A stretch of DNA of 64,000 bases from an uncultured Aquimarina sp. (GTDB taxonomy: Bacteria; Bacteroidota; Bacteroidia; Flavobacteriales; Flavobacteriaceae), in the NCBI GenBank assembly GCA_947503835.1, contig CANNFM010000003.1, positions 248,001-312,000 of the forward strand. The letters run 5' to 3'. Of the stretch, positions 25,170 through 34,406 are shown one piece after another. Both the position numbers and the translations under genes were made by a program. Positions within the stretch are counted from its first letter, which is position 1; each line of letters begins with the position of its first letter. The notes below the pieces were generated by a model. It searched no databases. It saw nothing but the letters and a program-made list of their open reading frames with translations, and was not told the DNA's origin.

Positions 25170-25964
25170 ATGAATAAAATAACAATCATAGGAGGAGGAA
25201 ACTTAGGTAAATCTATTATATCAGGATTAGCCAGTAGTAACTTGTTTGAAGCAGAAAATATTACGGTGGTAGATAAGTCCAGGTATAACCTAAAAGAGGT
25301 TGAAGAAAAATTAGGTGTATCTACTTCACAAGATATTGTAAAATCTATTAAGGATGTAAAATGGGTGATCCTGTGTGTACAACCAAGACAATTAGATGTA
25401 GTTTTAGAAGAAATCAAGGACGTCGTTACGACAGATCAGATATTGATTTCTACAGTTACAGGAACATCAATTGAAGAGATTAATGAAGTAGTTCCTAAAA
25501 ATAAAGTAATACGAGTAATGCCAAACACGGGAGCTTCGAAAAAGTTATCTATGACTTGCATTGCTGCCAATGAAGATGTAAAAGAAGAACTGGCTACAGT
25601 AGAAAAGATGTTCGATACCATAGGAAAAACTTTAATCATCGAAGAACGATTAATGCAAGCGGCTACGGTTTTAGGAGCGAGTGGAATCGCTTTTTTTCTA
25701 AGATTCCTAAGAGCAATGATACAAGGAGGAATCCAAATGGGGTTTCATCCTCATGAAGCACAAATTATTGCAGTGCAAACCGCAATTGGAGCAGCAACTT
25801 TAGTAGCAGAAAATGGAACCCATCCTGAGCGTGAAATTGATAAAGTAACAACGCCTCAAGGATGTACTATAGAAGGGCTAAACGAAATGGAACACCAAGG
25901 ATTAAGTTCTTCGGTGATCAAAGGAGTAATGGCCTCATATGAGAAAATAAATACCATAAAATAG
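25170..25964 (+). CDS. proC: Pyrroline-5-carboxylate reductase
   Basis: A 264-residue P5C reductase: N-terminal dinucleotide motif IIGGGNLGKSII (residues 5-16), VIRVMPNTGA, and the C-terminal helix with ATLVAENGTHPEREIDKV and TPQGCTIEGLNEME, a ProC signature. It makes proline from P5C with NAD(P)H. Its place inside the arginine operon, with proA and proB further on, means proline and arginine synthesis are transcribed together. About 50 bp separate it from argD. Confidence 0.93.
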   Translation: MNKITIIGGGNLGKSIISGLASSNLFEAENITVVDKSRYNLKEVEEKLGVSTSQDIVKSIKDVKWVILCVQPRQLDVVLEEIKDVVTTDQILISTVTGTSIEEINEVVPKNKVIRVMPNTGASKKLSMTCIAANEDVKEELATVEKMFDTIGKTLIIEERLMQAATVLGASGIAFFLRFLRAMIQGGIQMGFHPHEAQIIAVQTAIGAATLVAENGTHPEREIDKVTTPQGCTIEGLNEMEHQGLSSSVIKGVMASYEKINTIK

Positions 25965-26017
25965 TTGATAAGTCACATAGTGAAATTGAACAGTAATTAA
26001 CCAACAAAATAAATAAT

Positions 26018-27163
26018 ATGAAACTATTTGATGTATACCCGTTGTATGATGTAGAACCTGTAAATGCCTATGATAGCATTGTGATTGATAAAAACGGAAC
26101 AGAATATTTGGATTTATATGGAGGACATGCGGTGATTTCAATTGGTCATTCACACCCTCATTATGTCAAAAAATTAAAAGATCAAGTTGAGAAGATTGGT
26201 TTTTACTCGAATGCTGTTCAAAATAGCCTGCAATCCAAATTAGCAGAAAAATTGGGTAAGCTATCTGGTTATGAAGAGTATCAATTGTTTTTATGTAACT
26301 CGGGTGCCGAAGCTAATGAAAATGCACTAAAATTAGCATCTTTCTATACAGGTAAGTCAAGAGTAGTAGCATTTGATAATGCTTTTCATGGTAGAACGTC
26401 TGCTGCTGTTGCAGCTACAGATAATGCTAAGATTAACGCTCCTTTAAATAAACAGCAAAAGGTGACCTTTTTGCCATTAAACGAGATTGAACTAGTAAAA
26501 ACTGAATTTGAAAAAGGAGATGTATGTGCCGTGATTATCGAACCCATTCAAGGAGTTGGTGGATTAGATGAAGGGAGTACAGCGTTCTTTACAACGCTAG
26601 AGATTTTATGTCATGAGTTTGGTGTTGTGCTAATCGTAGACGAAGTGCAATCAGGGTATGGAAGAACAGGGAAATTCTTTGCACATCAATATCATGGTAT
26701 TACCCCAGATATCATTACTATAGCAAAAGGTATGGGTAACGGTTTTCCGGTGGGTGGAGTAGTAATTGCCCCTCATATAGAAGCAAGCTACGGGATGCTC
26801 GGAACTACCTTTGGTGGAAATCATCTTGCTTGTGCTGCAGCATTATCCGTACTTGAAGTAATCGAAACCGAAAATTTAATAGATAACGCTAAGATGACAG
26901 GTGATTACTTTATATCTAAAGCAATGCGTCTTCCGGGAGTAAAACAGATAAAAGGAAAAGGATTAATGTTGGGATTAGAGTTTGATTTTGAAGTAAGTGA
27001 ATTAAGAAAGAAGCTCATCTACGATAAACATATTTTTACCGGAGGAGCTATGAATAAAAAGTTATTAAGGATTCTTCCATCATTAACGATAGGAAAAAGA
27101 GAAATAGATCTATTCATCGAAGCATTGCAAGATGTTTTGGTAGTAGAAAAAGTCGGACTATGA
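26018..27163 (+). CDS. argD: N-acylornithine aminotransferase
   Basis: A 381-residue class III PLP aminotransferase. FLCNSGAEANENALKLA and AFHGRTSAAVAAT are family blocks; VDEVQSGYGRTG holds the cofactor Asp and TIAKGMGNG the Schiff-base Lys (about residue 237). It interconverts the acyl-glutamate semialdehyde and acyl-ornithine. Gene order between argC/proC and argF' supports ArgD over ornithine aminotransferase. The stop overlaps proA by 4 bp. Confidence 0.92.
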   Translation: MKLFDVYPLYDVEPVNAYDSIVIDKNGTEYLDLYGGHAVISIGHSHPHYVKKLKDQVEKIGFYSNAVQNSLQSKLAEKLGKLSGYEEYQLFLCNSGAEANENALKLASFYTGKSRVVAFDNAFHGRTSAAVAATDNAKINAPLNKQQKVTFLPLNEIELVKTEFEKGDVCAVIIEPIQGVGGLDEGSTAFFTTLEILCHEFGVVLIVDEVQSGYGRTGKFFAHQYHGITPDIITIAKGMGNGFPVGGVVIAPHIEASYGMLGTTFGGNHLACAAALSVLEVIETENLIDNAKMTGDYFISKAMRLPGVKQIKGKGLMLGLEFDFEVSELRKKLIYDKHIFTGGAMNKKLLRILPSLTIGKREIDLFIEALQDVLVVEKVGL

Positions 27164-28356
27164 GTATACTATTAAATATAAAACAAAGAAATTCTGTTTT
27201 GCATAGCATGATTACTCTTGTAGATCAATCAAGAGAGGTAATCATTAATGCGAACCAAAAAGATGTGGAAACTTACATAGAAGATGATAAGGCTATGTAT
27301 GATCGTCTTAAAGTAGATGATGATAAAATTGAAGGTATGATCTCTTCTCTGAAGCAGTTAGCAGATCAGGATGACCCGGTGGGAGTAGAGCGATTTAGGT
27401 TTATGCATGATAACGGTATGCAGGTTTACAATAAAACGGCCTCCTTTGGAACAGTTTTGATTATCTATGAATCTAGGCCCGATGTTACGATTGAAGCAGC
27501 CGGAATTGCATTCAAATCCGGAAATAAAATCTTACTCAAAGGCGGAAAAGAATCATTGAACTCTAACATTGAGATTGTTAAACTTTGGCATCAGGCATTA
27601 GAAGAGAATAATATCTCAAAAGACTGGGTAGAATACCTAAGCTATAACAGACAAGAAACTCAGGCTTTTCTTGAAAAACCAACTCAAAATGTAGATCTAA
27701 TCGTACCTAGAGGAGGCGAAAACCTAATTGATTTTGTAAAAACCCATGCTACTTGTCCTGTTATTGTAAGTGGACGTGGAAACAACTTTGTGTATGTACA
27801 TAAAGAAGCAGATAGGGCATTAGCATTAGATAATATTATTAACGGGAAAACAGATAAAATCTCTGCTTGTAATGCAGTAGATAAGGTGTTAATAGACAAA
27901 AATCTTCCTAACAAGGAGGATTTTGTTAGAAACCTTATAACCACCCTTAAGAATTTTAATGTAGAAATACTAGGTGATGCATCTTTATCAAAATATAATG
28001 AAGTCAAGACAATATCAGGAGATAAGGTTTGGTACGAGGAATTCTTGGATTACAAAATTGTGATTGGTGAGACCAAAGATGAGTTAGAGGCTATTTCAAA
28101 AATCAATCAATATAGTGGAGGGCATTCTGCAGTAATAATAACCAAAAATAAGGAAGAAGCTGAAAATTTTATGTCATCGGTAGATTGTGCTGCGGTGTAC
28201 CATAATGCATCAACACGATTTACAGATGGTTTTCAATTGGGTTTAGGTGGTGAATTAGCTATAAGTACAGATAAATTGCACCAAAGAGGTCCAATAGGAT
28301 TACAGCATTTGGTAACAAATAAATGGTATATACATGGTGATGGGCAGATCAGATAG
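27160..28356 (+). CDS. proA: Glutamate-5-semialdehyde dehydrogenase
   Basis: A 398-residue gamma-glutamyl phosphate reductase: YESRPDVTIEAAGIAFKSGN (ProA signature), LIVPRGGENLI, and the catalytic Cys in DKISACNAVDKV (about residue 237), with RFTDGFQLGLGGELAIST near the end. It overlaps argD by 4 bp and proB by 23 bp. With ProB it makes the semialdehyde that cyclises to P5C for ProC. Confidence 0.95.
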   Translation: MSILLNIKQRNSVLHSMITLVDQSREVIINANQKDVETYIEDDKAMYDRLKVDDDKIEGMISSLKQLADQDDPVGVERFRFMHDNGMQVYNKTASFGTVLIIYESRPDVTIEAAGIAFKSGNKILLKGGKESLNSNIEIVKLWHQALEENNISKDWVEYLSYNRQETQAFLEKPTQNVDLIVPRGGENLIDFVKTHATCPVIVSGRGNNFVYVHKEADRALALDNIINGKTDKISACNAVDKVLIDKNLPNKEDFVRNLITTLKNFNVEILGDASLSKYNEVKTISGDKVWYEEFLDYKIVIGETKDELEAISKINQYSGGHSAVIITKNKEEAENFMSSVDCAAVYHNASTRFTDGFQLGLGGELAISTDKLHQRGPIGLQHLVTNKWYIHGDGQIR

Positions 28357-29128
28357 AAAGAGAATTGTACTCAAAGTAGGATCTAATGTCCTAACCAAAG
28401 AGACAGATCATATCTCTAGAGGTAAGATCGAAGATATCGGTAGGCAAATTGTGGCTTTGCAAGATGAGTATGAATTTGTAATTGTAAGCTCAGGAGCAAT
28501 TGCTGTAGCAAAACAATTTGTTAATCTAGAAAGTAACGGCAAAGAAATTAATGTGAAACAGGCTTTAGCATCTATTGGACAACCTCATTTGATGAGAATA
28601 TTTCAAGAAAGCTTTAGAGATTTAGGGTTGTTGACCTCTCAATGTCTATTGTCATATTCAGATTTTGAAAGGAAACAATCCAAAAAGAATATTGTGAATA
28701 CGATTAATGTATTAGTTGCTAATCATTACATCCCAATCATTAATGAAAATGATACGGTAGCTACCGACGAAATTCAGTTTGGTGATAATGATAAACTGGC
28801 AGGACTAACTGCCTCTTTATTAAAGGCTGATTTATTGGTAATCGCTACAAATACAAATGGAATTTGTACAAAGGAATCGGTAGAGAATAATACCTATCAA
28901 ACAATCGATGAAGTAGATGATATAGAATTTTTAGAAAATGAAATTGTTACTAAAATTTCCACACATGGAACAGGAGGAATGAAATCTAAAATAGAAGCGG
29001 CCAGAATAGCACAGACCGCAGATATAGAAACCTGGGTGGTTAATGGGTTAAAGGATGATTTCTTGATTAATGCAATTCATGACAAAATCCCATTTACGAA
29101 AATAAGTAAAGCAGTGTATAATGAATAA
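28334..29128 (+). CDS. proB: Glutamate 5-kinase, short form without PUA domain
   Basis: A 264-residue amino acid kinase: RIVLKVGSNVLT, VSSGAIAV, NENDTVATDEIQFGDND and GTGGMKSKIEAA are the ProB blocks. It stops after the kinase domain, so the C-terminal PUA domain present in many ProB enzymes is missing, as in other short forms. Start ATG 28334 lies inside proA (23-bp overlap); an alternative ATG is at 28340. The stop overlaps argF' by 8 bp. It makes gamma-glutamyl phosphate for ProA. Confidence 0.93.
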   Translation: MVMGRSDRKRIVLKVGSNVLTKETDHISRGKIEDIGRQIVALQDEYEFVIVSSGAIAVAKQFVNLESNGKEINVKQALASIGQPHLMRIFQESFRDLGLLTSQCLLSYSDFERKQSKKNIVNTINVLVANHYIPIINENDTVATDEIQFGDNDKLAGLTASLLKADLLVIATNTNGICTKESVENNTYQTIDEVDDIEFLENEIVTKISTHGTGGMKSKIEAARIAQTADIETWVVNGLKDDFLINAIHDKIPFTKISKAVYNE

Positions 29129-30068
29129 ATACTTTTCCATACAAGATATAGATTCACTCTCGGATTGGGTTGATCAAGCGATAGAGATGAAGAAAAATCC
29201 ATTGTTTGATAAAACTTTGGGATTAGATAAAACTATTGGATTATTGTTTTTTAATCCCAGTCTGCGTACTCGTTTAAGTACCCAAAAAGCAGCTTTAAAT
29301 CTTGGTATGAACGTAATTGTAATGAATTTTACAGGAGAAGGGTGGTCACTTGAGTATGGAGATGGTACCATTATGGATCAAGGGAATTCTGAACATATAA
29401 AAGAAGCCGCACAAGTCGTTTCTCAATATTGTGATATTTTGGCCATACGAGCTTTTGCTAAATTAGAAAATAGAGAAGATGATTATAGTGAAAAAGTACT
29501 GAAGAGTTTCATCAAGTACGCTACTATTCCAGTGGTGAATATGGAAAGTGCCACTGGGCACCCGTTGCAAGCATTAACTGATGCCATAACGATTTCAGAA
29601 CATAAAAAAACAGATAAACCAAAGGTTGTACTATCATGGGCACCGCATCCAAAAGCTTTACCGCAGGCGGTTGCAAATTCATTTGTAGAAATGATGCAGC
29701 GCACGGACGCACATTTTGTAATTACCCACCCAGTGGGATTTGAGTTAGCCAGTCAGATTACTAAAGAGGTGCCCATTGATTACAACCAGGAAAATGCATT
29801 TAAGGATGCTGATTTTATTTATGTAAAAAATTGGAGTTCTTATGAAGACTATGGTAAAACATTGTCTGATAATGCTTCCTGGAAAATTACTGAAGATAAG
29901 ATGAAACTTACCAACAATGCAAAGTTTATGCATTGTTTACCAGTACGAAGGAATGTAGTTGTAGATGATGTAGTAATTGATAGTGAGAATTCGATAGTGA
30001 TTGAGCAAGCAAATAATAGAACCTATGCAGCACAATTAGTGCTGAAAAAAATATTAAAGAATAAATAA
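29121..30068 (+). CDS. argF': ArgF'-type N-acylornithine transcarbamylase
   Basis: A 315-residue transcarbamylase. The carbamoyl-phosphate loop reads FFNPSLRTRLST rather than the STRTR form of ordinary OTC, and HCLPVRRNVVV replaces the ornithine loop, both typical of N-acetyl/N-succinylornithine transcarbamylases of Xanthomonas and Bacteroides. At the position that separates these two (Glu in the Xanthomonas acetyl enzyme, Pro in the B. fragilis succinyl enzyme), this protein appears to have Ser (DQGNSEHIKEA, residue 90), which would favour succinylornithine; my alignment is by eye. It makes N-acyl-citrulline for ArgE. Confidence 0.9.
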   Translation: MNKYFSIQDIDSLSDWVDQAIEMKKNPLFDKTLGLDKTIGLLFFNPSLRTRLSTQKAALNLGMNVIVMNFTGEGWSLEYGDGTIMDQGNSEHIKEAAQVVSQYCDILAIRAFAKLENREDDYSEKVLKSFIKYATIPVVNMESATGHPLQALTDAITISEHKKTDKPKVVLSWAPHPKALPQAVANSFVEMMQRTDAHFVITHPVGFELASQITKEVPIDYNQENAFKDADFIYVKNWSSYEDYGKTLSDNASWKITEDKMKLTNNAKFMHCLPVRRNVVVDDVVIDSENSIVIEQANNRTYAAQLVLKKILKNK

Positions 30069-30110
30069 ATTATCACTGTTCCCTCTGCTTGGGGAGGGGG
30101 TATAGGTGAA
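30069..30110. repeat. Degenerate G-rich intergenic repeat before argB
   Basis: A CCCTCTGCTTGGGGAGGGGG patch (short inverted repeat CCCTC/GAGGG) in the 60-bp argF'-argB gap, in the style of the repeat at 25096. Confidence 0.4.
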
Positions 30111-30127
30111 AGGATAATAACTTTATC

Positions 30128-30910
30128 ATGTCAAAACAAAAATTATTAGTAGCCAAAATAGGTGGAAATATCATAGAAGATCAAGAAGCTTTGAATTCAT
30201 TTCTTGAAGATTTCTCTAAAGTCGAAGGGCCTAAAATATTGGTACACGGTGGAGGAAAATCGGCTACCCAACTTGCTGATAAAATGGGTGTAAAAACAGA
30301 AATGATTGACGGACGAAGAATTACATCTGCCAAGAATCTGAATATTGTGGTGATGACATACGCTGGATTGCTAAACAAGACCATTGTTTCTGGATTGCAA
30401 AATAATGATTGTAATGCTTTGGGATTAACAGGGGCCGATGCTAATGTGATTTTGGCAGAAAAACGATCTGTACAATTTATTGATTATGGATATGTAGGTG
30501 ATGTGATTAAAGTGAATGGACCAATAATAGATAGTTTTTTGAAGTCTAACATAACTCCGGTTTTTTGTGCCGTAACACATGATGGCAATGGACAATTATT
30601 GAACACCAATGCAGATACCATAGCTTCAGAAATTGCTTCAGCAATGGGAGGGCTTTATGATGTCTCATTGTTTTATTGTTTTGAGTTAAAAGGTGTTTTA
30701 GAAAATATTGAAGATAAAGATTCGGTAATCGAACATATTGATTTAGATACATATTCAAAATTAAGAGACGCCAAAGTGATAGCAGATGGAATGTTACCAA
30801 AGCTTCAGAATTGTTTTGATGCTTTACAAAAAAATGTAAATAAGGTACATATCGCAAATGCAGATTTTATAAAAGATAATACTACCAAACACACGACTTT
30901 GAGTTTATAA
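30128..30910 (+). CDS. argB: N-acetylglutamate kinase
   Basis: A 260-residue amino acid kinase: LLVAKIGGNIIED (residues 5-17), ILVHGGGKSATQLADKMG, and GLTGADANVI are ArgB blocks. It phosphorylates N-acylglutamate. The FxxxK/N-terminal extension typical of arginine-inhibited hexameric forms is not obvious, so feedback inhibition cannot be predicted. argE starts only 2 bp after its stop. Confidence 0.92.
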   Translation: MSKQKLLVAKIGGNIIEDQEALNSFLEDFSKVEGPKILVHGGGKSATQLADKMGVKTEMIDGRRITSAKNLNIVVMTYAGLLNKTIVSGLQNNDCNALGLTGADANVILAEKRSVQFIDYGYVGDVIKVNGPIIDSFLKSNITPVFCAVTHDGNGQLLNTNADTIASEIASAMGGLYDVSLFYCFELKGVLENIEDKDSVIEHIDLDTYSKLRDAKVIADGMLPKLQNCFDALQKNVNKVHIANADFIKDNTTKHTTLSL

Positions 30911-30912
30911 TA

Positions 30913-31977
30913 ATGATACAAGAACTAACAGATCAAGCAATAGAATTATTATGTCAATTAATAGAGACACCATCTTTCTCATCAGAGGAGGAAGAGACCG
31001 CTCGATTGATAGAGTCTTGGTTCATCAGACATGATATTCCTTTCGAGAGAGAAAATAATAATATTTGGGCGTATAACAAATATTTTGATGAAAGTAAACC
31101 AACGATTCTATTAAACTCGCATCATGACACGGTAAAACCTAATGGAAATTATACTAATGATCCGTTCAAAGCTTTTGTAGAAGATAGAAAATTATATGGT
31201 TTAGGAAGTAATGATGCAGGAGGATGCTTGGTTTCGTTAATGGCTACATTTACTCATTATTATAAACAAGAAGGTCTGAAATACAATTTTGTTATTGTAA
31301 CTTCTGCTGAAGAAGAAAGCAGTGGCCCTTTAGGATTAAAAAGTGTTCTGAAATATCTGAAAAATGTAGAATTTGGTATCGTAGGTGAACCCACTTTAAT
31401 GCAATTGGCAATAGCCGAAAAGGGATTGTTAGTGTTAGATGTATCGATAAAAGGAACGGCAAGTCATGCAGCTCATCCTAATAATGATAATTCAATTTAT
31501 AATGCATTAAAAGTTATACAGTGGTTCGAAAGTTATGCGTTTGAAAAATCCTCTGAAGCCCTAGGCAAAGTCAAGATGACTGTTACTCAGATTAATGCAG
31601 GTAACCAACATAATGTAGTACCATCGCATTGTGATTTGGTCGTTGATATTCGGGTAAATGATAAATATAAAAATGAAGAAGTTCTTGAAATAGTGAAACA
31701 AGCAATGCCAGATAATGTAGAGGTAAAACCACGATCATTGCATCTGGGTTCATCTTCCATTCCAGAAGACCATCCAATTGTAAAATCAGGAATCGCATCA
31801 GGGAGAACCACTTACGGTTCGCCAACTTTATCAGATCAATCGGTATTGAGTTGTCCATCGTTGAAATTAGGGCCAGGTGATTCTACCAGATCACATTCTG
31901 CTAACGAATTTATTTATGTAGATGAGATCAAAGAAGGTATAGCATTGTATATAAAAATTTTAGAAGGAATAGTTTGA
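30913..31977 (+). CDS. argE: M20-family N-acylornithine/acylcitrulline deacylase
   Basis: A 354-residue M20 metallohydrolase. Metal ligands are visible in LLNSHHDTVKP (His 70, Asp 72), GSNDAGG (Asp) and TSAEEESSG (catalytic Glu and ligand), with the dimerisation insert (TASHAAHPNNDN) after it. In an ArgF' pathway it would strip the acyl group from acyl-citrulline. It lies between argB and argH, spaced 2 bp and 70 bp. Confidence 0.9.
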   Translation: MIQELTDQAIELLCQLIETPSFSSEEEETARLIESWFIRHDIPFERENNNIWAYNKYFDESKPTILLNSHHDTVKPNGNYTNDPFKAFVEDRKLYGLGSNDAGGCLVSLMATFTHYYKQEGLKYNFVIVTSAEEESSGPLGLKSVLKYLKNVEFGIVGEPTLMQLAIAEKGLLVLDVSIKGTASHAAHPNNDNSIYNALKVIQWFESYAFEKSSEALGKVKMTVTQINAGNQHNVVPSHCDLVVDIRVNDKYKNEEVLEIVKQAMPDNVEVKPRSLHLGSSSIPEDHPIVKSGIASGRTTYGSPTLSDQSVLSCPSLKLGPGDSTRSHSANEFIYVDEIKEGIALYIKILEGIV

Positions 31978-31989
31978 TCAACATTAAGT

Positions 31990-32018
31990 TGTCATTCCAG
32001 CGCAGGCTGGAATCTAAA
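31990..32018. repeat. Dispersed hairpin repeat (TTCCAG...CTGGAA)
   Basis: GTCATTCCAGCGCAGGCTGG is followed by AATCT; TTCCAG pairs with CTGGAA. This boilerplate occurs in many flavobacterial genomes; a diverged copy is at 49398-49424. Confidence 0.6.
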
Positions 32019-32047
32019 AAATAGATAAAGATTAAAGAAAATAGAAG

Positions 32048-33325
32048 ATGAAACTTTGGGATAAAGGATTACCAACAGATAAGAAGATCGATATGTTTAC
32101 CGTTGGTAACGATAGACAGTTGGATTTGGTCATTGCAAAATATGACATAAAAGCAACATTGGCCCATGCTAAGATGCTTCACAAAATAGCTTTGCTTTCT
32201 GATGAAGATATTTTGGCCATCGAAACAGAGTTGAACACCCTGGCAAAGCAGATAGATGATGGTACTTTTGTAATCGAAGATAGTTTTGAAGATGTGCATT
32301 CTAAAATTGAGTTTGAACTTACTAAGAAAATTGGTGATGCAGGCAAACGAATCCACACTGCCAGATCTCGTAATGACCAGATTTTGGTAGCCATGCATTT
32401 GTATCTAAAAGATGAACTATTACAAATTAAATCCCAGGTCAAGGAATTATCGCAAAATTTATTGAACAGCGCAGAGAAATATAAGGATATACTGCTTCCG
32501 GGGTATACACATTTACAAATTGCCATGCCTTCCTCATTTGGATTGTGGTTTTCTGCATATGCCGAAAGTTTTATAGATGATCTCTATTTTGTGAATGCCG
32601 CATTAAAAGTAGTAGATCAGAATCCATTAGGCAGTGCTGCAGGATATGGAAGCTCTTTTCCAATTGATAGAGAATTCACTGCCAAAGAACTAGATTTCGA
32701 GACACTTAAATATAATGTAGTAGCAGCGCAAATGAGTAGAGGAAAATCCGAAAAATCCTCAGCGTTCGCCATGAGTAGTGTAGCAGGAACCCTTTCTAAA
32801 CTGGCTATGGATGTGTGTTTATATATGAGTCAAAATTTTGACTTTATGGGTATTCCTTCAGAGTTTACTACCGGATCTAGTATCATGCCCCACAAGAAGA
32901 ACCCTGATGTGTTCGAATTAATTAGAGGTAAATGCAATAAAATTCAAGCTTTGCCTTATGAGTTAACCTTATTAACCAATAATTTACCAAGTGGATATCA
33001 CAGGGATCTACAATTACTAAAAGAAGGAATTATACCGGCTATTCAGGATTTAAAAGCATCGTTAGAAATGGCAATGTATGCTTTAAAAAATGTAACAGTT
33101 AACAAAAATATTTTAGATAATGATAAATATGACTATCTTTTTAGTGTGGATACCTTAAATGAATTAGTAATGCAAGGGATGTCATTTAGAGATGCATATG
33201 TGAAAATTGGTCTTGATATCGAAAAAGGAAATTATAAACCCGAAAAGAATACAAAACACAGCCATATTGGTAGTATCAATAATTTGTGTCTTAAAAATAT
33301 AGAAGAGAAGCTGAAGCAAGTTTAA
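32048..33325 (+). CDS. argH: Argininosuccinate lyase
   Basis: A 425-residue fumarase/aspartase-superfamily lyase. KRIHTARSRNDQIL, LPGYTHLQIAMPS, LGSAAGYGSSFPI and the signature TGSSIMPHKKNP (catalytic Ser loop) are present. It splits argininosuccinate to arginine and fumarate, the last step of the pathway and the last gene of the operon. A hairpin terminator follows at 33369. Confidence 0.95.
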   Translation: MKLWDKGLPTDKKIDMFTVGNDRQLDLVIAKYDIKATLAHAKMLHKIALLSDEDILAIETELNTLAKQIDDGTFVIEDSFEDVHSKIEFELTKKIGDAGKRIHTARSRNDQILVAMHLYLKDELLQIKSQVKELSQNLLNSAEKYKDILLPGYTHLQIAMPSSFGLWFSAYAESFIDDLYFVNAALKVVDQNPLGSAAGYGSSFPIDREFTAKELDFETLKYNVVAAQMSRGKSEKSSAFAMSSVAGTLSKLAMDVCLYMSQNFDFMGIPSEFTTGSSIMPHKKNPDVFELIRGKCNKIQALPYELTLLTNNLPSGYHRDLQLLKEGIIPAIQDLKASLEMAMYALKNVTVNKNILDNDKYDYLFSVDTLNELVMQGMSFRDAYVKIGLDIEKGNYKPEKNTKHSHIGSINNLCLKNIEEKLKQV

Positions 33326-33368
33326 TTGAGTGTAAGTTGAGTTAGTTTAATTTTTTGGCTTCAGCCTA

Positions 33369-33409
33369 GACCCCCAGCGGAGTAGTTAACCACTGGGGGT
33401 TGTTTTTTT
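33369..33409 (+). terminator. Terminator of the arginine operon
   Basis: ACCCCCAG (33369-33376) pairs with CTGGGGGT (33392-33399) across a 15-nt loop and is followed by TGTTTTTTT. GC-rich stem plus T-run; a small GGCTTCAGCC hairpin precedes it. Confidence 0.85.
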
Positions 33410-33447
33410 AGGGGTATTAATCTTATATTAGAATAAATTTTAAATCA

Positions 33448-34332
33448 ATGAAAATTACTTGTTTCGGAGAAGTACTTTGGGATATATTTCCTGATCATAA
33501 AAAAGTTGGTGGAGCACCGCTTAATGTTGCTTTGCGATTGCATTCAATAGGGATAGAATCGTCAATCATCACCAAAATTGGAGATGATAACTTGGGAAAG
33601 GATATTTTAAGATACGCCAAGGATAGAGGATTATCAACAGATACATTTCAGGTTGATAAGCAATATAAAACAGGAGAAGTACTGGTAACATTAGATAAAG
33701 AGAACACTGCTACTTATGAAATTAGCCGACCGGTTGCTTGGGATTTCATTACATATTCTGAAAAAATTGCAGATCAAGTAAAAGCATCAGATGCTATAGT
33801 TTTTGGAAGTTTAGCAAGTAGGAATGATGTTTCAAGAAACACCTTACTTAATTTATTAGATAAGGCCAATTTTAAGATTTTAGATGTGAATTTAAGACCT
33901 CCTCACTATGATAGAGCGTTACTTTCAGAATTAATGAGTAAAGCAGATTTCATCAAATTAAATGACGAAGAGCTAGAAGAGATTTGCATTCATTTTGATA
34001 TACATAAAGATAAATTTGAAGATCAAGTAAAAGCAATAGCATCATATACAAATACAAATCAAATCTGTATCACCAAAGGAGGAAAAGGTGCTACGTTGTT
34101 ACATAATGGGATATTTTATCATAATAAAGGATATACAATAAAGGTAGTAGATACAGTGGGGGCAGGAGACTCTTTTTTAGCCACTTTGATTTCCGAATTA
34201 CTTCAGGGAAAAGAGCCGCAAGAAGCAATAGATTTATCATGTGCAGTAGGAGCAATGGTAGCAGGTAGTACTGGGGCAAATCCAATTTTTACAAAAAAAG
34301 AAATACAAGACTTTATCATAAACCAAAGTTAA
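33448..34332 (+). CDS. Fructokinase-like PfkB sugar kinase
   Basis: A 294-residue ribokinase-fold kinase: CFGEVLWDIFPDHKKVGGAP (truncated here), NVALRLHSIG, and the VDTVGAGDSFLATL signature with catalytic Asp near residue 237. The GEVLWD start and VGGAPLNVA are typical of fructokinases. It stands after the arginine terminator and before a hydroxypyruvate-isomerase-like gene 74 bp on. Substrate (fructose or other) is inferred. Confidence 0.85.
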   Translation: MKITCFGEVLWDIFPDHKKVGGAPLNVALRLHSIGIESSIITKIGDDNLGKDILRYAKDRGLSTDTFQVDKQYKTGEVLVTLDKENTATYEISRPVAWDFITYSEKIADQVKASDAIVFGSLASRNDVSRNTLLNLLDKANFKILDVNLRPPHYDRALLSELMSKADFIKLNDEELEEICIHFDIHKDKFEDQVKAIASYTNTNQICITKGGKGATLLHNGIFYHNKGYTIKVVDTVGAGDSFLATLISELLQGKEPQEAIDLSCAVGAMVAGSTGANPIFTKKEIQDFIINQS

Positions 34333-34406
34333 GCTGCTGGATGTGATTTTGTTATATGATTTTTAATAGTATCTTTAATCTGATCACAAAAATAAGGTAG
34401 ACTATC

